Shown here: piece by piece, positions 1 through 4,707 of the stretch
Position numbering within the stretch: the first letter of the stretch is position 1
How the letters are laid out: each line of letters starts with the position of its first letter
From: DXYV01 sp045543215
Lineage (GTDB): Bacteria > Bacillota > Clostridia > Oscillospirales > Oscillospiraceae
Reading direction: 5' to 3'
Length of the DNA stretch: 5,366 nucleotides
NCBI GenBank assembly: GCA_045543215.1
Contig: JAZQMD010000187.1
Location: forward strand, 1-5,366
Program-made: the position numbers and the translations under genes
The notes under the pieces: generated by a model
The model's input: the letters and a program-made list of their open reading frames with translations, nothing else
What the model was told of the DNA's origin: nothing
Databases searched by the model: none

Positions 1-10
1 CCGCATTGTC

Positions 11-16
11 AAGGAG
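11..16 (+). promoter_or_regulatory. Shine-Dalgarno site of the helicase gene
   Basis: AAGGAG lies 8 bases before the ATG at 25, which is an ideal distance. It supports this ATG over any internal start, even though the protein then carries about 24 residues ahead of the Q motif. The promoter is not visible; it must lie left of the window, or the gene is read together with an upstream one. Confidence 0.85.
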
Positions 17-24
17 CAGGGGAT

Positions 25-2601
25 ATGTTAACACCACAACAGCAGTTGGATTTTTGCAGGGCCCGTCGGGCAGCCATCGCATTGGACTATATCAACTTAA
101 ATCCGGAGCAGCGCCGTGCGGTTTTGGATACTGAGGGACCACTGCTCCTGTTGGCGGGGGCGGGAAGTGGAAAGACTACGGTACTGATCCATCGAGTAGC
201 AAATCTTATGCGGTACGGACGGGGCTCGGACAGCCAGGAGATCCCCCAGTGGGTGACGGAGGAGGATTTGGCCTTTTTGCAGGGGTATGTGGAGAACCCG
301 GATCCCTGCCAAAAGGATCGACAGGAGCGGCTGTGCGCACTGGATCCAGCGGCACCCTGGTCCATCATCGCGATTACATTCACCAATAAAGCCGCTGGGG
401 AGCTGAAGGAGCGGCTGAGAAAAATACTTGGCCCCTCGGCAAACGAAGTGTGGGCATCTACCTTTCATTCTGCCTGTGTACGTATCCTGCGCCGGGATAT
501 TGATAAGCTTGGGTTTTCCACCGACTTTACCATTTATGACACCGATGATTGTATCCGGGTAATAAAGGATGTGATGAAGGAGCTGGGGATGGACGACAAG
601 CAGTTTCCACCCCGCACAGTGCTTGGATATATTTCCCGGGCAAAAGATACTATGAAGCTGTCTAAGGAGTATGAAAAGGACTGCGCCGGTGATTTTCGTA
701 TGGAAAAGGTCGCCCAAATCTATGCCGAATATGAGAAGCGGCTTTGGGCAGCCTCCGCCTTGGATTTTGACGATATCATCCTCCATACCGTCCGATTATT
801 GGAATCAAACGAAGAGGTACGTCAGGCCTACCAAAATAAATTCCGCTATGTCCTGATTGACGAGTATCAGGACACAAACAATATCCAGTACAGGTTGGCC
901 TCTCTGCTGGCTGGAAAGTGGGAGAACATCTGCGTGGTGGGGGATGATGACCAGTCCATTTATCGCTTTCGGGGTGCAACCATTGAAAATATACTCTCCT
1001 TTGAGGGGCAGTATAATGGAGCGAGGGTTATCCGCTTGGAGCAAAACTACCGCTCCACCGGCAATATCCTGGGTGCGGCCAACGCAGTGATCCGAAATAA
1101 CCAGGGCCGTAAGGGAAAAGAGCTTTGGACTCGCCGCCAGGAGGGGGAGAAGCTTCAGGTCTATTCTGCTCAGAATGAGCATGATGAGGCCAGATATGTG
1201 CTTACCCAGATCTTGGTGGGACTAAAGGAAGGGAGAGCGGAACAGGATTTCGCCATCTTATACCGCAACAATACAAATGCAAACGTGGTCTATCAGACTT
1301 TAATTCGTAGTGGTATTGACGTGTATATGCGCCATCCCATGACCTCCTCGGCGGAGATTCGGGATATCATGGCCTATCTATATCTGGTGCACAATGAAAA
1401 TGATGATCTGCGCCTTAAGCGGATTATTAACGTCCCGCCCCGGGGCATTGGGGACAAGACCATCGATGCTCTGGAGGAGATAGCTTTGGGACGGGGAGAG
1501 AGTATCTTTACGGTTCTCTCTGATGGTAACCTGCCGGCAGAGCTGGCCCGGGCATCTGGAAAGCTGGAAGTTTTCAGGGAATTGATTGCCGACCTGAGGG
1601 AAAAGTCCAGCCTTTTGGATCTTTCCTCCTTTTATGATTATCTACTGGCCGCCAGCGGGTATATGAAGGCCTTGGAGGAGAAAAAGACCCCTGAAAACCA
1701 GCGTCGGAAGGATCGATTGCTGGAGTTTAAGTCCATCATCCAAGACTACATCCAGCGTGCGCAGGAGAATGGGATGGAGCCAACCCTGGCCGGCTTTTTA
1801 GAGGAGATGGCCTTGAACGAGCAGTTGGGCAACCAAGATGAGGGAGAGGGAGAAGGACGTAAGAAGCCGAAGGAGGAGCGGGTGCAGATGATGACCATGC
1901 ACGCAGCCAAAGGGTTAGAGTTCCCGGTGGTATTCCTCATCGCCATGGAGGACGGAATCTTCCCTGGGCAGCGTGCCATTGGGGAGATGGAGGAGATGGA
2001 GGAGGAGCGCCGTCTGTGTTATGTGGCCATGACGCGTGCCAAAGAGGTGCTTTATATTTCCAGTTCAGCCAGCCGCATGCTTTACGGGCGGACTACGACC
2101 AACCGCCCTTCCCGTTTTTTAAATGAGGTGCCGGAGGAGTTTGCTGTCCAAAGCGGTAGCGGTCGGGCCGGCTGGATCGAAGGGGGAATGGAAGAGGATT
2201 GGGATCAGCCCCCAGTTTACACTCGCTTTGGAGGATGGGGGGACGCTATCAATGGCGGCCAACGGTCGGGAAGCCCTGCTGATGGGGGACAGCCAGCTTT
2301 CCTCAAGGGCGTCCATGCTCCGGCGCGTGGTGGGAAATCCTCTTATAACCGTCCTGCTTCCAGGCGGGGAGTTGCCAGTACATCAGCCACCTCAGTGGGA
2401 GGATATGGATCGAAGGCTGCTGTTTGTATACCTGATTATGGAAAGGGAGACATGGTACATCACAAGGCCTTTGGCCGTGGGATGGTTCTCTCAGTACAAA
2501 AAATGGGTGGGGATGCTCTGATTGAGATTGCCTTTGATAACGTGGGTACTAAACGGCTTATGCTTAAATCAGCCGCCGAGCATATGAGTAAGGAGAACTG
2601 A
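25..2601 (+). CDS. pcrA: UvrD/PcrA-family ATP-dependent DNA helicase (3'-5', SF1A)
   Basis: This 858-residue protein is a superfamily 1 helicase that should unwind DNA 3' to 5' using ATP, in nucleotide excision repair, in clearing recombinase filaments and in handling stalled RNA polymerase. All signature motifs are seen in order: Q motif LNPEQRRAV (25-33), Walker A AGAGSGKTT (44-52), Ia ITFTNKAAGELKERL (117-131), STFHS (145-149), Walker B LIDEYQDT (277-284), III VVGDDDQSIYRFRGA (304-318), IV LEQNYRST (338-345), V MTMHAAKGLEFPVVFL (623-638) and VI CYVAMTRAKE (665-674). Residues 803-852 (KGDMVHHKAFGRGMVLSV and onward) match the Tudor-like C-terminal domain that binds RNA polymerase in PcrA/UvrD. 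It is longer than typical PcrA (about 720-740) because of an N-terminal extension, an insertion at about 64-112 and a Gly/Ser-rich linker at about 705-800. UvrD and PcrA names are used interchangeably here; in Firmicutes PcrA is usual. The gene is complete, with no frameshift seen. Confidence 0.96.
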   Translation: MLTPQQQLDFCRARRAAIALDYINLNPEQRRAVLDTEGPLLLLAGAGSGKTTVLIHRVANLMRYGRGSDSQEIPQWVTEEDLAFLQGYVENPDPCQKDRQERLCALDPAAPWSIIAITFTNKAAGELKERLRKILGPSANEVWASTFHSACVRILRRDIDKLGFSTDFTIYDTDDCIRVIKDVMKELGMDDKQFPPRTVLGYISRAKDTMKLSKEYEKDCAGDFRMEKVAQIYAEYEKRLWAASALDFDDIILHTVRLLESNEEVRQAYQNKFRYVLIDEYQDTNNIQYRLASLLAGKWENICVVGDDDQSIYRFRGATIENILSFEGQYNGARVIRLEQNYRSTGNILGAANAVIRNNQGRKGKELWTRRQEGEKLQVYSAQNEHDEARYVLTQILVGLKEGRAEQDFAILYRNNTNANVVYQTLIRSGIDVYMRHPMTSSAEIRDIMAYLYLVHNENDDLRLKRIINVPPRGIGDKTIDALEEIALGRGESIFTVLSDGNLPAELARASGKLEVFRELIADLREKSSLLDLSSFYDYLLAASGYMKALEEKKTPENQRRKDRLLEFKSIIQDYIQRAQENGMEPTLAGFLEEMALNEQLGNQDEGEGEGRKKPKEERVQMMTMHAAKGLEFPVVFLIAMEDGIFPGQRAIGEMEEMEEERRLCYVAMTRAKEVLYISSSASRMLYGRTTTNRPSRFLNEVPEEFAVQSGSGRAGWIEGGMEEDWDQPPVYTRFGGWGDAINGGQRSGSPADGGQPAFLKGVHAPARGGKSSYNRPASRRGVASTSATSVGGYGSKAAVCIPDYGKGDMVHHKAFGRGMVLSVQKMGGDALIEIAFDNVGTKRLMLKSAAEHMSKEN
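1984..2001 (+). repeat. Two tandem copies of a 9-base coding repeat
   Basis: GAGATGGAG occurs twice in direct succession, in frame, giving Glu-Met-Glu-Glu-Met-Glu at residues 654-659 of the helicase just before motif VI. PcrA proteins normally have an acidic Glu/Met-rich stretch here, so this is probably an ordinary local duplication in a tolerant helix. Confidence 0.6.
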
Positions 2602-2604
2602 GAA

Positions 2605-2636
2605 AAACCAGGTGGAGCATTTGCGCCGCCTGGTTT
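2605..2636. terminator. Bidirectional intrinsic terminator between convergent genes
   Basis: An 11-pair stem (2605-2615 with 2626-2636, one G-U pair) encloses a 10-base loop. It begins three bases after the helicase stop codon. On the plus strand the right arm runs into TTTATTGTT. On the minus strand the hairpin ends in TTTTT, from the A run at 2603-2607. The A/T ends let it serve both the helicase and the glycosylase, whose stop codon is 32 bases away on the other side. The plus-strand T tract is broken, so termination may be stronger on the minus strand. Confidence 0.8.
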
Positions 2637-2667
2637 ATTGTTGGCATTGATGAGGGGGCAGTCCAAA

Positions 2668-3285
2668 TCAAAGGTAAAACCTCCATAGATAATCGGCGCA
2701 CTCCTGGGCATAATCTATGCCGATACGCTTGCCGACCTTAATATCCGGGAGGAACTCATCACCTGGGAACGGGGAAAGGCCCAGATCCGAGAGGCTTTCA
2801 CAAACATAGAGCTTGTCTTCCAGAAGGGAAATGCCATTTTCCTTGGTAGTAAGGGAAAAACCTTTACAAACCTTGCCCGGTCCATTCAGAAAGTTCTTTT
2901 TTTGATATGGAGTCATATCCCGGAACTTGCAACCAAAACGGTTGTATGCTATGATGTCATAATTGTATCTGGGTTGAAGCCCCCGTATGAGTACGGCGCA
3001 AGGCTCCCCTTCAGCTTCAGTGACCAGATTAAGGCAGGCGTACATACCGTAGATAAGATAGATGTAAGCAAGTCCGCCGGAATGAAACATAATCTCGGTG
3101 CGGGGCGTGCGTTTGTAGTTGTATGCGTGGCAGGCCTTGTCGCCAGCGGCAATGTAGGCTTCCGTTTCGCTGATGCGGCCCACAAGGGGCAGTCCGGCAT
3201 CTACTCGGACCAGATATTTGCCCAGAAGAGCGCGGGCGACTGTAAGAGTATCCTGTAAATAGAACTCGGCGGCCAGCTTTGGCAA
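2668..3285 (-). CDS. DNA-3-methyladenine glycosylase (AAG/MPG family)
   Basis: A 205-residue base-excision repair enzyme that should remove alkylated or deaminated purines (3-methyladenine, hypoxanthine) by cutting the N-glycosidic bond, leaving an abasic site. By comparison with human AAG the active site is intact: SETEAY at 39-44 holds the catalytic Glu42 (human E125) and Tyr44 (Y127); His53 matches H136; YIYLIYGMY at 74-82 supplies Tyr76 (Y159) and the intercalating Tyr79 (Y162); Asn86 matches N169; and IRGLQP with Arg101 matches R182. GPGKVCKGF (135-143) is the conserved C-terminal block. The open frame extends upstream to 3456, but family proteins start just before LxxEFYxxDTLTVARxLLGK, and the TTG at 3285-3283 has an 8-base Shine-Dalgarno match (GAGGTGAT) at ideal spacing, so I use it. 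The extension overlaps the start of the divergent transporter gene and resembles no family member. Confidence 0.93.
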   Translation of the reverse strand: MPKLAAEFYLQDTLTVARALLGKYLVRVDAGLPLVGRISETEAYIAAGDKACHAYNYKRTPRTEIMFHSGGLAYIYLIYGMYACLNLVTEAEGEPCAVLIRGLQPRYNYDIIAYNRFGCKFRDMTPYQKKNFLNGPGKVCKGFSLTTKENGISLLEDKLYVCESLSDLGLSPFPGDEFLPDIKVGKRIGIDYAQECADYLWRFYL

Positions 3286-3306
3286 TGTAATCACCTCATA
3301 TAAAAT
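3279..3306 (+). promoter_or_regulatory. Possible promoter of the EamA transporter gene
   Basis: TTGGCA (3279-3284, 5/6 match to TTGACA) and TAAAAT (3301-3306, 5/6 match to TATAAT) are 16 bases apart. The -35 box overlaps the glycosylase start codon, and the -10 box abuts the divergent extended -10, so the two promoters would share the same DNA. TATCAT at 3307-3312 is an alternative -10 but is badly spaced from any -35. Confidence 0.45.
3290..3297 (-). promoter_or_regulatory. Extended Shine-Dalgarno deciding the TTG start of the glycosylase
   Basis: On the minus strand GAGGTGAT matches eight consecutive bases of the canonical AGGAGGTGATC complement to the 16S rRNA end. GAGG is followed by 8 bases and then TTG. 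No equally good site precedes the ATG at 3312-3310 or the upstream frame, so this site decides the start. Confidence 0.8.
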
Positions 3307-3307
3307 T

Positions 3308-3316
3308 ATCATACCA
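3308..3316 (-). promoter_or_regulatory. Probable extended -10 promoter of the glycosylase gene
   Basis: Read on the minus strand, TGGTATGAT is a TGn extended -10 with a 5/6 match to TATAAT. The hexamer 17 bases upstream (TTTATT) is a poor -35, as is common with extended -10 promoters. It would give a very short leader of about 15 bases carrying the Shine-Dalgarno site. Inferred from sequence alone. Confidence 0.45.
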
Positions 3317-3333
3317 TAGAAAATTGTGAAAAT

Positions 3334-3340
3334 AAAGGAG
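3334..3340 (+). promoter_or_regulatory. Shine-Dalgarno site of the EamA transporter gene
   Basis: AAAGGAG ends 12 bases before the ATG at 3353. This is on the long side but is the only good site. The in-frame GTG at 3326 would place this sequence inside the coding region and has no ribosome binding site of its own. The next ATG, at 3368, is too far away. Confidence 0.65.
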
Positions 3341-3352
3341 TACTTATCACAG

Positions 3353-4264
3353 ATGAATGAAAAAACCATGGGCGCTCTTGCAAAGCCTATGCTTTTTGCT
3401 GCCGCTTTTATCTGGGGCTCGTCCTTTTTTATTATGAAAGATGTAACAGATTTCATTCCTACTTACTTCCTGCTGGCCATCCGTTTTACGGTGGGGGCGG
3501 TGCTGTTGTCCTTGATATGCTGGAAAAAGTGGAGAGGCTTTGACCTATCTTATTTGTGGCGGGGTACGGTTATAGGAGGATTTTTATTCCTTGCTTATAC
3601 GGTACAGACTTTTGGGTTGATGGATACTACCCCATCCAAAAATGCTTTTTTGACGGCGGTTTACTGTGTGGTGGTTCCTTTTCTTTGCTGGGCGGTGATG
3701 AAGGTGCGGCCAGACGGTTTTAACATTGCCGCCGCAGTTTTATGTGTAACCGGGGTGGGTTTTGTTTCCCTGAGTGGAAATCTCACCGTTACTTGGGGGG
3801 ATGGTCTGACCTTAGTCAGCGCTGTATTTTACGCGGCCCATATTGTGGCGGTAGCAAAAGTCTCCACGGGGAAGGACATCTATTTGCTGACTATCTTTCA
3901 GTTTGCGTTTGCGGCCTTATATTCCTGGATTTTTGGGATAATATTTCAGGAATTTCCCACCTTACCCGTGTTTAACTTCAGTATTTTGATTCAGCTGGCC
4001 TATCTGTCGGTTATGGCTACCACGGTAGCTCTGCTGTTTCAAAATGTAGGCCAAGTATGGTCTGATCCTGCCTCAGCGTCAGTTATCTTATCCCTGGAGT
4101 CGGTGTTTGGAGTGCTATGCTCGGTACTATTTGCTGGGGATGAGATAACCCTCCGACTGGTAGCGGGTTTTGCTCTTATTTTTGTGGCGGTGGTGACCTC
4201 GGAGACTAAGTTAACTTTTCTGAGGAAAGGATGGAAAAAAGAGAACGAAGGGACTGGGAGTTGA
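3353..4264 (+). CDS. EamA-type transporter of the drug/metabolite (DMT) superfamily
   Basis: A 303-residue inner-membrane protein with about ten predicted membrane helices (near 12-28, 36-56, 71-90, 98-116, 123-141, 150-169, 177-198, 208-230, 240-261 and 266-283), arranged as the two EamA repeats typical of the family. Family features seen are FAAAFIWGSSFF in helix 1, the RF pair in helix 2 (LLAIRFTVGAVLL), a proline in helix 4 (VVVPFL), and PASASVILSLESVFGVL in helix 9, the usual P-x3-ILxLEsVfg block. The tail is short, charged and cytoplasmic (LRKGWKKENEG). Such proteins usually export metabolites, amino acids or drugs; the substrate cannot be read from sequence. The gene is divergent from the glycosylase and is followed by an independent strong promoter, so it is probably transcribed alone. 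Closeness to a tryptophan-controlled operon is not evidence of a tryptophan role. The start at 3353 is preferred over GTG 3326 on ribosome-site grounds. Confidence 0.92.
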   Translation: MNEKTMGALAKPMLFAAAFIWGSSFFIMKDVTDFIPTYFLLAIRFTVGAVLLSLICWKKWRGFDLSYLWRGTVIGGFLFLAYTVQTFGLMDTTPSKNAFLTAVYCVVVPFLCWAVMKVRPDGFNIAAAVLCVTGVGFVSLSGNLTVTWGDGLTLVSAVFYAAHIVAVAKVSTGKDIYLLTIFQFAFAALYSWIFGIIFQEFPTLPVFNFSILIQLAYLSVMATTVALLFQNVGQVWSDPASASVILSLESVFGVLCSVLFAGDEITLRLVAGFALIFVAVVTSETKLTFLRKGWKKENEGTGS

Positions 4265-4281
4265 GATCCTGTCCCTTGTTC
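4243..4281 (+). terminator. Hairpin across the transporter stop codon, possible weak terminator
   Basis: GAAC (4243-4246) pairs with GTTC (4278-4281), and AAGGGAC (4248-4254) pairs with GTCCCTT (4271-4277); G4247 is bulged, and two further G-C pairs can form inside. The stop codon (4262-4264) is in the loop. There is no T run directly after it; the nearest is TTTTTT at 4300-4305. A second, exclusive hairpin, TTCAC/GTGAA (4279-4292), is closer to that run. Either could stop transcription ahead of the T-box promoter, but neither is a textbook terminator. Confidence 0.35.
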
Positions 4282-4316
4282 ACTTTGGTGAAAGATAAAT
4301 TTTTTAGAAAATTTGG

Positions 4317-4345
4317 TTGACAAATGGGAGGGGCCTTTCTATAAT
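4317..4345 (+). promoter_or_regulatory. Consensus housekeeping-sigma promoter for the T-box/trpX unit
   Basis: TTGACA (4317-4322), a 17-base spacer and TATAAT (4340-4345) match the sigma-A/sigma-70 consensus exactly in both boxes and spacing. Transcription should begin near 4351-4353. Such a strong promoter is consistent with control by later attenuation in the leader instead of by initiation. The region before it (4282-4316) is A/T-rich and could act as an UP-like element. Confidence 0.92.
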
Positions 4346-4460
4346 GAAACTAGTAAGAAAATAGCATAGTGGTAAACTGATGAGGAAGAAAAGTACTTGG
4401 CATATGTGGATCTTTAGAGAGCCCCTGGAGGTGGAAAGGGGGTGTGAGACAGCCAGGGAA

Positions 4461-4463
4461 TGG
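4461..4463 (+). promoter_or_regulatory. T-box specifier codon UGG (tryptophan)
   Basis: The triplet sits between GAA and ACTTCTGAG, the same placing as the UAC specifier in tyrosine T-boxes as I recall them. Read by the anticodon CCA of tRNA-Trp. The match with a TrpX-like gene downstream supports the assignment independently. Confidence 0.88.
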
Positions 4464-4589
4464 ACTTCTGAGGGCGGCTTGAACGGGCATAGGCCCCAGT
4501 AGATGCCGACGGGAACCCACCCGTTATCCACCAGGGCACGTATGATGGTACGTGTAGCGAGTGGGCGTTTTTCAAAGGAACGTCAATTT

Positions 4590-4622
4590 GGGTGGTATCG
4601 CAGAAGCAGGCGCTTTTGTCCC
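4590..4622 (+). promoter_or_regulatory. T-box antiterminator
   Basis: GGG (4590-4592) pairs with CCC (4620-4622). A seven-base bulge UGGUAUC (4593-4599) is left free, and GCAGAAG (4600-4606) pairs with CTTTTGT (4613-4619) over a six-base loop. This is the standard two-helix antiterminator. The bulge differs from the consensus UGGNACC at one base (U for the first C). UGGU (4593-4596) is the part that pairs with the tRNA acceptor end. It shares 4611-4622 with the terminator, so only one can form. Confidence 0.88.
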
Positions 4623-4645
4623 ATGTTGGGGCGAAGGCGTTTTTT
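4611..4645 (+). terminator. Regulated intrinsic terminator of the T-box leader
   Basis: A 12-pair uninterrupted stem (4611-4622 with 4628-4639, three G-U pairs) with loop ATGTT is followed by six T, then G and four more T (to 4650). The left arm is also the right half of the antiterminator, which is what makes the switch. It should end transcription when tRNA-Trp is charged. Between 4651 and 4690 I see no further structure. Confidence 0.93.
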
Positions 4646-4695
4646 GTTTTATATAAGAGTCTGCCTCATCTGCTGCTCAAATTCTATTTATGAAT

Positions 4696-4699
4696 GGAG
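4696..4699 (+). promoter_or_regulatory. Shine-Dalgarno site of trpX
   Basis: GGAG (in TGGAGAAAAG) lies 8 bases before the ATG at 4708. An in-frame ATG at 4690 would add six residues but contains this site within its coding sequence and lacks its own, so 4708 is preferred. Confidence 0.75.
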
Positions 4700-4707
4700 A
4701 AAAGACT

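Larger units (their letters stand above)
4352..4650 (+). ncRNA. T-box riboswitch leader, tryptophan-specific
   Basis: A full tRNA-sensing leader of about 300 bases. Stem I can close with 4394-4400 against 4495-4501 (one mismatch); the latter ends in the AGTA element usual at this place. The distal part has AGAGAG (4416-4421) and a GGTGGAAAGG apical block (4430-4439). The specifier loop reads GAA-TGG-ACTTCTGAG (4458-4472), so the codon is UGG, tryptophan. Next come ACGGG/CCCGT (4509-4513 with 4520-4524) leading into the conserved CCGTTATC (4521-4528), a CACGTA/TACGTG hairpin (4537-4554) and a CGTTTTT/AGGAACG hairpin (4566-4582). The T-box sequence GGGTGGTATCGC (4590-4601) and terminator follow. 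Uncharged tRNA-Trp is expected to pair by its anticodon with UGG and by its CCA end with the bulge, favouring readthrough into trpX. Boundaries are approximate; the fold was worked out by eye. Confidence 0.95.

Noticed and set aside
2123..2521. Open frame of 132 codons in another frame over the helicase linker, considered as a sign of a frameshift
   Set aside because: The helicase frame continues through the linker into a recognisable Tudor-like domain, so no frameshift is needed, and the alternative product matches nothing known.
2902..3258. Plus-strand open frame of 118 codons opposite the glycosylase
   Set aside because: It is a shadow of a gene with an intact active site on the minus strand and has no separate support.
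3286..3456. N-terminal extension of the glycosylase by 57 codons
   Set aside because: It overlaps the divergent transporter start and both promoters, is unlike family N-termini, and the TTG at 3285 has a far better ribosome site.
4304..4531. Minus-strand open frame of 75 codons in the leader region
   Set aside because: It lies opposite the consensus promoter and T-box stem I, with no ribosome site and no family resemblance.
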